A DNA stretch of 64,000 nucleotides, from positions 27,119,609-27,183,608 of the forward strand of contig OZ024867.1 of the NCBI GenBank assembly GCA_964017155.1, read 5' to 3'. Source of the stretch: Oasisia sp. SBJ-2009 (Eukaryota > Annelida > Polychaeta > Sabellida > Siboglinidae). The position numbers and the translations under genes were made by a program. Under the pieces are notes generated by a model, which did not search any database, was not told where the DNA came from, and saw only the letters and a list, made by a program, of their open reading frames with translations. Within the stretch, counting starts at the first letter, position 1, and each line of letters begins with the position of its first letter. Of the stretch, positions 34,351 through 45,756 are shown piece after piece.

Positions 34351-34506
34351 TCAAGCAGCTCTGAATGGTGATAGTATGTATGTATACATGAACCATGAGA
34401 CTGATCCATGCATGCATGTATAATCAATCAAGAAAGTCTGGACACCCACATCTAAAACCAGTGGTTGGGATTTTGTCCGTTGGGGTTTTGTCCGGTCATG
34501 TAGAAC

Positions 34507-35954
34507 CCATACATTTGAGGGGACACGTGTTGGACTTGGTGGTGACAGTACATCATGCTCAGTCGTGTTGTCAACTACAGCATAACAGATCACCACAGCA
34601 TCATTTTCCTTCTGTCGTCTGCTGGCCCAGTGTCTGCTCAGAGCAGCTTTGTGATTTTCACAGATTGGGTCAGGCTGGTCTTGAACCTAATATTTTCTTG
34701 CATCTTGTCACAGATGGATGAATGAAGACTACATTGACCCTGGAGGACACGAGACATGCCACTGAGTCTGTGGACCTTCGCTGACCAGCCCGATGGACAT
34801 GCCAACAGCACAGTTGTAAGGTAAGGGCCTCTAGCATTGTAAACTACCAGTATCAGAATGTATTGACCAATGCATATATCTACAATTTTTCAGGAAGTTA
34901 GTCAAATTGGTAGGACAAGTAACATATGATGAAAATTTGATTAAGTCCTGTGTGTAAATAGATGAATATCTTCAGTAAAATGTCATTATATCTGTATGAT
35001 TAACAACTACATTGTTATAATAACTCTAGATATTTAATTGAATTCAGGTAATAATTAGTGTTGGTAACCAAGTACTAAATAACATTTCTGTAACAAAATC
35101 GTTAAACGTTTATTTCTCACACAGTAATTTTTGTTATAAATTACATGAGCATAACTATGGAAATTATTATCACAGTAAAATAATTGTTGCAACATGTTCC
35201 TCTTTCTAAACATAACGTATTATGAAAAGCTCAATTGTTGCTTCCTAACAGATGTAATTAGTTTTTTGCAAATGGATCAGATATGTGAGTTCTAATGGTT
35301 TTGTAATATGACATGCTTTGCTGTCAAGCTCGATTACACCCAGAATTGTTGACCCTCTCAACCAGCTAGCAGATTTGCTGTCATGCTTCAGTGGAAGTGT
35401 TAAGTGGCTGTATCCGGTCAACCGTGACAGAACAAGACCAAGCCTTCTGTACACAGGCTACTTGTCGACTGGTCCAATGCAGATATTCCAACAAGTCAAG
35501 GTTGGATGTCAGTATGTTGACAGTGTTAAATGAACTTAGGATTGCTGCTAGACTTCCCAGTAAGTGCGGCTGCCAAAGGGAACGGGAACACCGTATATTT
35601 TCTTCTTCAATTAAGCCACCCAACTTCAACAGTTTGAAGATCAACAGGGAATTTCTAAAGATATTATGCACTTTCTTGTTACTAAAAATGTCGAACACTT
35701 AATTTTGGAAGAAATCATGCTAAGTTTAACTGAAAATCAATATTGTGTAACGTTTTAACTTAAGGGTGAAGTACATTGATCAGTAATGTAACAAAGTAAC
35801 TATTAAAAGATAGATTTATGGAAAGGTTCAGTGGTTAATGAGACAACTTTGTGAATCTGGGTTTGTATGTTTGAATTTGTATGTTTGAACAGGACAAGTT
35901 TCTGAAGACAGTTGGTGGATTTGTAATTATACTGCAGAATGATGGAAAGTAATG
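34507..35954 (+). repeat. Segmental duplication module 2, copy A
   Basis: Collinear with about 43660-45077. It contains a splice-like pair, an acceptor CTTGTCACAG near 34711 and a donor GTAAG followed by GTAAGG near 34820, that is present in both copies. It also has a 71-codon stretch (35318-35533) open in both. The differences between copies in that stretch are mostly amino-acid-changing (about eight against three silent), which argues against a conserved protein. Confidence 0.85.
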
Positions 35955-36217
35955 GTAAGGTAAGTTCTTTAATAGCACACTTGCCAACCCTCAGGATTGC
36001 TCATAATGCTTTACAATTCACTTCTTGGCAAACCTATTCTTTGGAACACCATATCAACTTTTCTGGGAAGCATTCAGCCATGCTGCAATTAATGCACAAA
36101 GACACTTTGTAGACAAATATCCACCACTGTGTATAGCCGGGTATTCATTTATACTGCTGAGTAAACTGCAGCACAGGATTCAAACATGAGAGTACAAAGC
36201 TCTAGCCACTGTGCCAC
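35955..36217 (-). repeat. tRNA-derived SINE, nearly complete, copy A
   Basis: On the minus strand it begins with a tRNA-like head: TGGCACAGTGGCTAGAGC (A-box region, complement of 36200-36217) and GTTTGAATCC (B box, complement of 36176-36185) at a near-normal spacing. The body (CATTAATTGCAGCATGGCTG, AATGCTTCCC, GGTTTGCCAAGAAG) leads to a terminal TAAAGAACTTACCTTACC. Partial members of the family lie at 22235, 24872 and 26982 and a second full one at 45078. Confidence 0.85.
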
Positions 36218-36975
36218 TATCACTGTCATTGTGCCACTGTCACAGTGCCACTGTCACTTTGTCACTCTCATTGTACCACTGTCACTGTGTCACTGTCACT
36301 GTGCCACTGTCACTGTGCCACTGTCACTGTGCCACTGTCACTGTGCCACTGTCACTGTGCCACTGTCACAGTCCCACTGTCACTGTCACTGTGTCACTCT
36401 CATTGTACAACTGTCACTGTGCCACTGTCACTGTGTCACTGTCACTGTGCCACTGTCACTGTGCCACTGCCACAGTGCCACTGTCACTGTGCCACTCTCA
36501 TTGTGCCACTGTCACTGTGCCACTGTCACCGTGTCACTCTCTTTGTGCCACTGTCACTGTGCCACTGTCACTGTGTCACTGTCACTGTGTCACTCTCATT
36601 GTGCCACTGTCACTGTGCCACTGTGCCACTGCCAATGTGTCACTGTCACTGTGCCACTCTCATTGTGCAACTGACACTGTGCCACTGTCACTGTGCCATT
36701 GTCACTGTGCCACTATCATTGTACCACTGTCGCTGTGCCACTGTCACTCTGCCACTGTCACTGTGCCACTATCATTGTACCACTGTCACTGTGCCACTGT
36801 CACTGTGCCACTGTCACTGTGCCACTGTCACTGTGCCACTATCATTGTACCACTGTCACTGTGCCATTGTCACTGTGCCACTGTCACTGTGCCACTGTCA
36901 CTGCGCCATTGTCACTCTGCCTCTGTCACTGTGTCACTGTGCCACTCTCACTGTGCCACTGTCACTGTGCCACTA
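36205..36975 (+). repeat. 14-base minisatellite (CTGTCACTGTGCCA)n, expanded
   Basis: About 55 units, with a 6+8 substructure and some CTCATTGT variants. It starts inside the SINE A box: the unit core CACTGTGCCA is the complement of TGGCACAGTG. Copy B has the same start and end sequences with only about three units (45301-45347). All forward frames are open (CHCHCATVTVPLSL period); these are not genes. Confidence 0.95.
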
Positions 36976-37249
36976 CTGGCATGTAGTAATGTTCCATAAT
37001 ATAAGCAACATTTGAAGCAACATATAAGCAACATTTGAAAACAGCTCTATGAGGTGAAATCATTTAAGCTATCAATTCTTTTACAGTCTTCAAAATTAGA
37101 ACTTCCATAGAAATTCCTAGTTTATATTGTGACATGGTATTGCAACTCAGCTATACCAACTAAGGGCACACAAATTGCCAAGTGGCTCCTATAGTTAGTA
37201 AAAAAACTTGATAGTTATGTTCTCTTGTATATGCTGAAAAAGATCTTAA
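36976..37249 (+). repeat. Segmental duplication module 3, copy A
   Basis: From CTACTGGCATGTAGTAATG to CTTGTATATGCTGAAAAAG this aligns base for base with 45346-45625. No gene is seen. Confidence 0.85.
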
Positions 37250-37287
37250 ATCACACATGCACGCACGCCCGCACGCACGCACGCACG

Positions 37288-37323
<36 letters not shown>

Positions 37324-38025
37324 AGCAACCATGCACACCCATACACACACGCACACGCACCCACACACGCACACACCCACCCACCCACATACACCCACAC
37401 ACACGCACCCACACACGCACCCACACACGCACTCACCCTCGCACCCACACACGCGCACACGCACCCACACATGCACAAACGCACCCACACACACACCTAC
37501 ACACGCACCCACACACGCACCCATACACGCACCCACACACGCACCCACACATGCACACACACACACGCACCCACCCACCCACACGCACATGCCCACATGC
37601 ACCTACACGCACACCCACACACGCACCCACACACCCACACCCACATGCACACACGCACACGCACACACGCACACACACTCACACACTCACACACACACAC
37701 CACACACACCACACACACCACACACACCACACACACAACACACACAACACACACAACACACACAACACACACAACACACACAACACACACACAACACACA
37801 CACACACCACACACACATACAACACACACACCACTCACGCACATACGCACACACGCACACACGCACACACGCACACACGCACACACGCACACACGCACAA
37901 CACGCACAACACGCACAACACGCACAACACGCACCACACATACACTACACGCACCGCACGCACCGCACGCACCGCACGCACCGCACGCACCACACGCACC
38001 ACACGCACCACACGCACCACACGCT

Positions 38026-38080
<55 letters not shown>
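37250..38080. repeat. Complex CA-rich microsatellite, ~830 bases
   Basis: Successive sub-arrays of ACGC, ACACCC, ACACGC, ACACACCAC, ACACACAAC, ACGCACAAC, ACGCACCGC and finally (CA)n. Long His/Thr, Cys/Val and similar frames on both strands are artefacts. The matching site in copy B has ~135 bases. Confidence 0.97.
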
Positions 38081-38082
<2 letters not shown>

Positions 38083-39470
38083 GTGTGAGTGGACCCACAT
38101 ACATAGATATGCCGAGGTCAGTCTATTAAGCTTTTTTTTGGTTCCTCAAATTTCACCGCATCCATTACCCATCTACTATAACTATTACCTATCCAAAACT
38201 AACTTTACCCATCCATACGAAGAGTGGACGAGTCTCTAGGTAAACCAATGGTTAGAACGGTAGAACCAACAGGAACACTGCATTTTGTCCAGACTTTTGC
38301 AATCAGATGAGTCGACCTGTTCGCATGTTGTACACTGACTGTTTGTCTGTTCCAGCTCTGGTCACTGTCACCAACTGGGCATCACTTGGTCTCCCCAGTG
38401 CCGTAGTAGAGATGTACCACCTCATGGCAGTCTGCTCTCTGGTTTGTGTCATATCTATGTAATTTGTGTCACGGTCTGAATATCACTCCAGCTCTTGACT
38501 CAGTGTGACATGTCACTCAGTATCACCAGTACTAATGAAATTAATGTAAGGTTTGAAAAGTTACGAGGCAAAGATACAATTTTGGATTATGATTGTGATC
38601 TGCAAAAAACCGATCCTGAAGAATGTTCAATAATCTTACTCTCAGGTTGTCCTTGTATATTTCCTGAGAATAGTAGCAATGTGGTTACCACGGTGAGATT
38701 GTTAGATGCACTTATTGTAGTTTTGAAGCTTTGACAATTTATGTGATTTTGTTCAATCCATGATACCTTAGTTCATTGGGCTTCATTCGGCCGCGTACAT
38801 AGGTACCTGGCTACAGACAGCATTTGGTTTATGTCGACAAATAGTATTTGCACATTGTATTTACTACAGATCTAATATGGTGAATTGACACATCCTATTT
38901 TAGCCCTGTGTGTCTTCAAATGTAGGAAATAAACTCACAGGAAAAGTCATGGAAAAAATGACAGGAAATAAAATCAAAAGGTGGAGAAAAAAAAACTACT
39001 TTAAATATTACCAATATACATTTTAATGCAAATCACTACACAGTGATATGCATTTGAAAACCATAAATGTATATAATACTAAACATAAAATTAAAAATTG
39101 CACAGAAAACTATAATTGTTCTATAAGTACTTTTGACAATTCCTGCTGTAAAAGACTGGCAGAGAGGATACTCGTTAGTTGTTCCTCATACTTGTTGGTA
39201 TTCATCGTTACATCTTATATTATGATCTTCAGTTAAGAAGTCTCGTAGCTTGTATTTATGGTGTCCTGATTGTGTAAGACCTCTGGGTTATCATTGATAC
39301 TGTTTAGGGACCTGACTTGAATAAGAATGACCATCAGGTAAAGAGCTACACATGAACTTAAATTCAAAACCCTGCCTTTGTAGTAACTAAATAGTGTTCG
39401 AATACAACTGTTTTGTGATTTTTTCCTGTGACTTTTCGTAGGCAAAACTGTGACTTTTTGTGACTTTATT
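38081..39470 (+). repeat. Segmental duplication module 4, copy A
   Basis: Collinear with about 45925-47300. It contains an acceptor-like CTGTTCCAG near 38354 and a 61-codon segment near 38554-38734 whose copy B equivalent (46378-46563) is also open. These two differ by about eleven replacement and five silent changes, and their upstream frames are not in register, so purifying selection is not evident. The 3' part (39265-39470) is a diverged version of 32440-32720. Confidence 0.85.
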
Positions 39471-39694
39471 TCCGCCTACTGTCTGTTCATCTATTAGGTA
39501 TTGCCAATAAGACTTATTTTCAAACTGGATGTTGTGATCATCAATTGAACATGTCTGAAAACAATGTCTATTAAATATACACTTGAAAACCATCAATTGA
39601 TATAATATTAACATAGAAGTAACATGTTGCATAGTAAAATATAATTGTTCTGTATTTCCTACAATTTATCCTGTTTCTCTTGTCTAAAATGTAA
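39471..39694 (+). repeat. Module 5 lead-in, first copy
   Basis: The segment 39568-39694 (from TCTATTAAATATACACTTGA) is repeated almost identically at 41460-41593. It also resembles 39040-39130 at lower identity, so it has been copied locally more than once. Confidence 0.8.
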
Positions 39695-40147
39695 CATATC
39701 TCTGTCTCTCTGTCTGTCTCTCTGTCTCTCTGTCTGTCTCTCTGTCTCTCTGTCTGTCTCTCTGTCTGTCTGTATCTCTGTCTCTCTGTCTGTCTCTCAT
39801 GTTGTCTCTCTGTCTGTCTCTCTGTCGTCTATCTGTCTGTCTCTCTACCTGTCTCTCAGTCTGTCTCTCTACCTGTCTCTCAGTCTGTCTCTCTGTCTGT
39901 CTCTCTGTCTGTCTCTCTGTCTGTCTCTCTATATGTCTCTCTGTCTGTCTCTCTGTCTCTCTGTCTGTCTCTCTGTCTCTCTGTCTGTCTCTCTGTCTGT
40001 CTCTCAGTCTGTCTCTCTGTCTGCCTCTCTGTCTGTCTCTCTGTCTGTCTCTCAGTCTGTCTCTCTGTCTGTCTCTCAGTCTGTCTCTCTGTCTGTCTCT
40101 CTGTCTGTCTCTCTGTCTGTCTCTCTGTCTGTTGCTCTGTCTCTCAG
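39695..40147 (+). repeat. (TCTCTCTGTCTG)n dodecamer microsatellite
   Basis: About 450 bases of TCTG/TCTC mixed units. Arg/Asp/Gln-rich minus frames and Ser/Leu/Val plus frames across it are artefacts. Confidence 0.95.
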
Positions 40148-40620
40148 TGATGTATTGTGATGACACAACCTTGTGTGTTTCAGCTACATCAGCACCAGCA
40201 GCAGGGAAGGCAACACAAATGATGACAGCAATAGCAGCAATGATAGCAGCAATAATGGCAACAACAACAGACAAGAGCAATAATGGCAACAACAACATAC
40301 AAGAGAAATGATGGCAACAACAACAACAATGATGACAACAACAACATCAATGATGGCAACATCAACAGCAATGATGACAACTACAACATACAAGAGAAAT
40401 GATGGCAACAACAACAACAATGATGACAACAACAACATCAATGGGCAACAACGACATCAATGATGGCAACAACAAGAGCAATGATGGCAACAACAACAGC
40501 AGTGAAAGAACCATCAACAGCAATGAGAATGATGATGTGTTTAGCATCTGTGGCGCCAGGACAGGTATGTTACACATTGACACAATAACACATATTATCT
40601 GAAACATGTAATATAATATT
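40148..40620 (+). repeat. Duplicated (CAA)n-rich exon-like module, copy B
   Basis: Counterpart of 29733-30010 with the acceptor TTGTGTGTTTCAG (ends about 40182) and donor ACAG followed by GTATGT (about 40565). The trinucleotide region is about twice as long and its reading frames slip, so neither the Ala/Thr nor the Asn frame is open throughout. The end NSNENDDVFSICGART is retained. Confidence 0.85.
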
Positions 40621-41459
40621 ATTCCTTGAAGCTGCCACACCGGTTAGAATAATCAGTATTAATTAAGGAGGATGGGTGTCTACAAAAAGTGTGTTTGCTA
40701 CTGAGCAATTAAAGTCCCATGTTTTTTTAATCTGAATCTGACTGGAGTACAACATAAGGAGCCAATATTGGTTGTTATATATGATGGTGTGTGTTTGTGT
40801 GTGTTTGTGTGTGTTTGTGTGTGCAAGTTTTTGAGTATTTGAGCTGCAGATCAGGTGGCTGAAACCAGTTATGGTTTCAACCTGGACCTGTGACTCGTTA
40901 AGTTGGTTCCAATCAACTATTGTTTTTACCAAAAAAATGAATTCTTAAATTGTTCAGTGTGAGCTGCAGGTACTATGAAACATCTGGTGTTGCTGGAAGT
41001 TAGTTGTTGTAAGAAATTTGAGGATACATGGTGTGGGAAGTGCTGAGGCTGAACGTGTCTTTTGTTTGTTTTTAGACGCCAGAAGAATGTTTCAGTAGGT
41101 AGGGCTGGGATAGATCCCTTAACAGTTTGGTACATATATTGTAGTCTTTGGTCTCATAGTCTATGTTCTAATGTTAAGGTTGGCAACCATAGTTGTAACA
41201 GATCCTGGGTGTCTAGATAAGATACATATCAGTATTTCACTTCATGTCTACTCCTTTTCAAAATATATTTTTTTATTGTATTTCATTCGCACCATGTTAC
41301 TTACTATTTGTATTTGTATTTGTATTGCTTGCTTTTTAATGTTGTGTGTTTTGAAATAAATTGAATTGAATTGAATAGAGCAGTAGTCTCCAGTAATGAA
41401 ACAAGCTGCACAGGGTTGGATTCTTTCTAATTTATCTATGTGCCCCTAGACACTAGACT
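40621..41459. other. Insertion-like segment present only in copy B
   Basis: This sequence separates the exon-like module from the TCTG array and has no counterpart in copy A. It holds a (GTGTGTTT)n tract (40789-40825) and, on the plus strand, a LINE-like 3' end (listed separately). Confidence 0.6.
41240..41383 (+). mobile_element. LINE 3' end with (TTGAA)n tail
   Basis: An AT-rich untranslated-like stretch (TACTATTTGTATTTGTATTT, TTGAAATAAA) ends in TTGAATTGAATTGAA, the pattern of L2/CR1-type LINE 3' ends. No coding sequence is attached. Confidence 0.5.
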
Positions 41460-41593
41460 CTATTAAATATACACTTGAAAACCATCAATTGATGTAATAT
41501 TAACATAGAAGTAACATGGTGCATAGTAAAATATAATTGTTCTGTATTTCCTACAATTTATCCTGTTTCTCTTGTCTAAAATGTAACATATCT
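41460..41593 (+). repeat. Module 5 lead-in, second copy
   Basis: Near-identical to 39568-39694, differing by a few bases. It leads into another TCTG array, as the first copy does. Confidence 0.9.
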
Positions 41594-42478
41594 CTGTCTC
41601 TCTGTCTGTCTGTATCTCTGTCTGTCTGTATCTCTGTCTCTCTGTCTGTCTCTCTGTCTGTCTGTCTGTATCTCTGTCTCTCTGTCTGTCTGTATCTCTG
41701 TCTCTCTGTCTGTCTCTCTGTCTGTCTGTCTGTATCTCTGTCTCTCTGTCTGTCTCTCTGTCTCTCTGTCTGTCTGTATCTCTGTCTCTCTGTCTGTCTC
41801 TCTGTCTGTCTGTATCTCTGTCTCTCTGTCTGTCTCTCTGGCTCTGTCTGTATCTTTGTCTCTCTCTGTCTGGCTGTCTGGCTGTCTGTTTCTCTGTCTC
41901 TGTCTCTGTATCTCTCTGTCTCTGTCTGTGTCCCTTTTTCTCTCTCTGACTCTCCCTCTCTCCCTCTCTCCCTCTCTCCCTCTCTCCCTCTCTCCCTCTC
42001 TCCCTCTCTCCCTCTCTCCCTCTCTCCCTCTCTCCCTCTCTCCCTCTCTCCCTCTCTCCCTCTCTCCCTCTCTCCCTCTCTCCCTCTCTCCCTCTCTCCC
42101 TCTCTCCCTCTCTCCCTCTCTCCCTCTCTCCCTCCCTCCCTGCCTCTCTCCCTCTCCCTCTCCCTCTCCCCCTCTCCCTCTCTCCCCCTCTCCCCCTCTC
42201 CCCCTCTCCCCCTCTCCCCCTCTCCCTCTCTCCCTCTCTCCCTCTCTCGCTCTCTCGCTCTCTCCCTCTCTCCCTCTCTCCCTCTCTCCCTCTCTCCCTC
42301 TCTCCCTCTCTCCCTCTCTCCCTCTCTGCCTCTCTGCCTCTCTGCCTCTCTCCCTCTCTCCCTCTCCCCATCTCCCCCTCTCTCCGTCTCTGCCTCTCTG
42401 CCTCTCTCACTCTCTCCCTCTCTCCCTCTCTCCCTCTCCCTCTCCCCCTCTCTCCCTCGCTCCCTCCCTCTCTCTCTG
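41594..42478 (+). repeat. TCTG array followed by (CTCTCC)n array
   Basis: 41594-41930 is TCTCTGTCTGTCTGTA-type repeat. 41940-42478 is CTCTCTCC and CTCCCC repeat with small GC-containing interruptions. Fully pyrimidine on the plus strand over much of its length. Long Arg/Glu/Gly minus frames are artefacts. Confidence 0.95.
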
Positions 42479-43660
42479 TTTCAGTTCAGTTGTGTCTTGG
42501 TCTGTGTCGGTCTTCTTGGTCTCCTTTGGTCTTTCTCTGTCTGTTTGTTGGTGTGTGTGTCTGTCCATCTGTCCATCCAACTGTCCATCTGTCCATCTGG
42601 TCCATCCGTCGGGATTGCATTTATGCTGACATTTTGAATTCTTTCTAGTGAGCGAGCAGGATGGTTGGTAGATTAAAATGTTTATTCGTCTTGGTGGGGG
42701 TGGGACTGCAGTTACAATTTTCAAACGTTTCTGGCTGTGACTGTTTTTTTTCTCAGGTATAACTGTGTTACTCGGCTGGTATACATTAACGTACTTTTAT
42801 ATCCATTACTCATAAAAATGAGTTCTTTGAGAGTACTTGGGAGTTCATCACTATATTTATTTCATGATCTTGAGTCCTAATGTCATATACTTAAGATTTA
42901 TCATTGTACAAAACCTCTGGGTTGTCATTGGAACTGTTTAATGACTCGTCAAGATCACTTGAATAAGACTGACCATCACATCAATGACCTACACTGGCAA
43001 TTGATTTTCAAAAGTATGAATACTTTCAAATCTGCTCAAGTATTCCAGATAATACCTAAATTGTATTGACTAGACACTGTTTGAATACAACTTTTTGTGA
43101 CTTCATTTACTCGGAATTTTCCTAGACTAAACTGTGACTTATTGGCTGAGATTTTTCCTATGACTTTATACTTCATTTCCGCCCACCTGGGCAACTGTCC
43201 ACTGGGAACAGAGGAACTGCCCCTTCACACTAGACCCTGGACACCTCTTGTATTTATGGACTTCAAATGATGGGTGTTAAATGTCAGTACTCTTACATAA
43301 TACAGTACACTGTCACTGCCAATCCCCATGGAGCTTATTCACACAGGCTGGACAGTGACATTGTTCAAAAGGTCCACTGTTTGTCTGGTGTGGATTTAGT
43401 GGACCATGGTCACTGTGAAAGTGACCATTACAGCTGGAGCAGCATGTAGGTCAGTGACTGTCATTTTATATTAACCTGTTCCAGAAAAGTAAATTAAATT
43501 TAATTAATTTTGAGAACATTTTAATTATTTGAGTTAGTTGCATTGACGTTGAAATTAACCTGATGTGTAAAGTTCTACTGCTGTGTGAAATCCACTGCAG
43601 TGATGTGACAGGTGACATGTGTGCTCCTCTATGGATACCCTCCACAACATGATCCGTGTG
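42479..43660 (+). repeat. Segmental duplication module 1, copy B
   Basis: Begins TTTCAGTTCAGTTGTGTCTT, matching 31856 onward. It contains the block 43267-43449, open for 60 codons (MMGVKCQYSYIIQYTVTANP, later GVDLVDHGHCESDHYSW) up to a TAG that lies across a donor-like GTAGGT. The family is not recognised. The same block in copy A is broken. Confidence 0.8.
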
Positions 43661-45077
43661 TACTTCACACATGTCAACTATGGCATAACAGATCACCACA
43701 ATGTCATTTTCCTCTGTCATCTGCTGGCCCAGGGTCTGCTCAGAGCAGCTCTGCGATTTTCACAAATTGGGTCAGGCTGGTCTTGAACCTAATATGTTCT
43801 TGCATGTTGTCACAGATGGATGAATGCAGACTGCAATGAGGACATTGACCCTGGAGGACATGGAACATGCCATTGAGGCTGTGGAACTTTGCTGACCAGC
43901 CCAATGGACATGTCAACAGAGAGGCTGTAAGGTAAGGGCCTCTAGCCTTGTAAACTGCGAGTATCAGAATGTATTGACCAATGCGTATATCTACAATCTT
44001 TCAGGAACTTAGCCAAAATGGTAGGACAAATGACATATGATGAACATTTTATTAAGTTCTGTCTATAAATAGATGAATATTTTCAGTACAATGTCATTAT
44101 TTCTGTATGATTAACAACTACAGTTGCTGTAGACCTACATTGTTATAATAACTCCAGATATTTAATTGAAATCAGGCAATAATTAGTGTTGGTAACCAAG
44201 TACTAAATCAAATTTCTGTAACAAAATTGTTAAACATGTATTTCTCACACTGTCATTTTTGTTATAAATTACACGAAAATGAGCATAACTATGGAAATTA
44301 TTATCACAGTGAAATAATTGTTGCATCATATTCCTCTTTCTAAACATAACATGAAAAGCTCAGTTGTTGCTTCCTGACAGATGTGATTTGTTTTGTGCAA
44401 ATGGATCAGATATGTGGTTTTGTAATATGACATGCTTTGCTGTCAAGCTCGACTACACCCAGAATTGTTGACCCTCTCAACCAGCTAGCAGACTTGCTGT
44501 CACGCTTCAGTGGCAGTATGGAGTGGCTATATCCGGTCAACCATGACAGACCAAGACCAAGCCTTCTGTACACAGGCTACTTGTCGACTGGTCCAGTGCA
44601 GATATTCCAACAAGTCATGCTTGGATGTCAGTATGTTTACAGTGTTATATGAACTTAGGATTGCTGCCAAAAGGAACATAAACATCACCGTATATTTTCT
44701 TCTTCTATTCAGCCACCCAACTTCAACACTTTGATGAAGATCAACAGGGAATTTCTAAAGATATTACACACTTTCTTGTTACTAAAAATGTCGAACACTG
44801 AATTTTTGAAGAAATCATGCTAAATTTCACTGAAAATCAATATTGTCTAATATTATAACATACGGGTGAAGTACATTGATCAGTAATGTGAATGTTCAAG
44901 GTAACTATTAAAAGGTAGATTTATGGGAAGGCTAAGTGGTTAATGAGACAACAGTGTGAATCTGGATTTGTATGTTTGAATTTGTACGTTTGAACAAGAA
45001 AAGTACTGTTCTTGAAGACACAGATGAAGACACAGGATGTATTTGTAATTGTGCTGCAGTACGATGGAAAATTAATG
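43661..45077 (+). repeat. Segmental duplication module 2, copy B
   Basis: Aligns with 34545-35954, without the foldback insertion. The acceptor (GTTGTCACAG, about 43815) and donor (GTAAG followed by GTAAGG, about 43932) are preserved. The 71-codon stretch at 44437-44652 parallels 35318-35533. Confidence 0.85.
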
Positions 45078-45308
45078 GTAAAGTAAGTTCTTTAATAGCA
45101 CATATGCCAATCCTCAGGGTTGCTCTATTCTTTGGAACACCATATCGACTTCTCTGGGAATCATTCAGCCATGCTGCAATTAATGCACAAAAACACTTTG
45201 TAGACAAATATCCACCACTGTGTATAGCCGGGTATTAATTTATACAGCTGAGTAAACTGAACCACAGGATTCAAACATGAGAGTACAAATCTCTAGCCGC
45301 TGTGCCAC
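45078..45308 (-). repeat. tRNA-derived SINE, copy B
   Basis: Same orientation as copy A. The A-box region is the complement of AGCCGCTGTGCCA (45295-45307) and the B box the complement of GGATTCAAAC (45268-45277). It has a ~45-base internal deletion relative to copy A, near 45120. The shared position shows the insertion predates the segmental duplication. Confidence 0.85.
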
Positions 45309-45347
45309 TATGCCACTGTCACTGTGCCACTGTCACTGTGCCACTAC
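45301..45347 (+). repeat. 14-base minisatellite, short allele in copy B
   Basis: About three units of CTGTCACTGTGCCA between the SINE head and CTACTGGCAT. Orthologous in position to the ~55-unit array at 36205-36975. Confidence 0.9.
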
Positions 45348-45619
45348 TGGCATACAGTAATGTTCCATAACATAAGCAACATTTGAAGCAGCATATAAGG
45401 AATATTTGAAAAGAGCTCTATGAGGTGAAATCATTTAAGCTATCAATTGTTTTAAAGTCTTCAAAATTAGATCTTCCATAGAAAGTCCTAGTTTATATTG
45501 TGACATGGTATTGCAATTCAGCAATACCAACTAAGGGCACACCAGTCGCCAAGTGGCTCCTAGAGATAGTTTAAAAAAAAGGGATAGTTATGTTATCTTG
45601 TATATGCTGAAAAACATCT

Positions 45620-45705
45620 TAAATCACCCACATACACACACGCAGATGCACACAAACCACACCACACCACACACACCACACACCACACCCACACACCCAC
45701 CCACC

Positions 45706-45753
<48 letters not shown>
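45620..45753. repeat. CA-rich microsatellite, copy B
   Basis: ACACACC, CCCA and (CA)n units over ~135 bases, positionally equivalent to 37250-38080. Confidence 0.95.

Positions 45754-45756
<3 letters not shown>

Larger units (their letters stand above)
33253..34506. mobile_element. Foldback-like non-autonomous DNA element with 8-base target duplication
   Basis: The element (33261-34498) is bounded by the direct repeat TGTAGAAC at 33253-33260 and 34499-34506. Its left arm (33270-33450) consists of short repeats of GGACAAAACCCCCTC and its right arm (34199-34350, plus 34470-34495) of the inverse GAGGGGGTTTTGTCC. Complex subterminal inverted repeats built from short tandem motifs are the hallmark of foldback elements, and 8-base duplications are usual for hAT-related transposons. 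The interior has only AT-rich sequence and (AT)n tracts, with no transposase. The region is absent from copy B of the duplication. Confidence 0.75.

Noticed and set aside
36186..37015. Overlapping 162-262-codon frames rich in Cys, His, Ser and Leu
   Set aside because: They follow the 14-base minisatellite in three frames at once; the paralogous locus lacks the array.
37225..38239. His/Thr frames of ~290-300 codons and Cys/Val minus-strand frames
   Set aside because: Translations of CA-rich microsatellite on both strands.
41463..42637. Arg/Glu/Gly frame of 315 codons (minus) and Ser/Leu/Pro frame of 366 codons (plus)
   Set aside because: Translations of TCTG and CTCTCC arrays.
35318..44652. 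71-codon frames conserved between 35318-35533 and 44437-44652
   Set aside because: Differences are mostly amino-acid-changing, roughly as expected without selection, so conservation reflects recent duplication.
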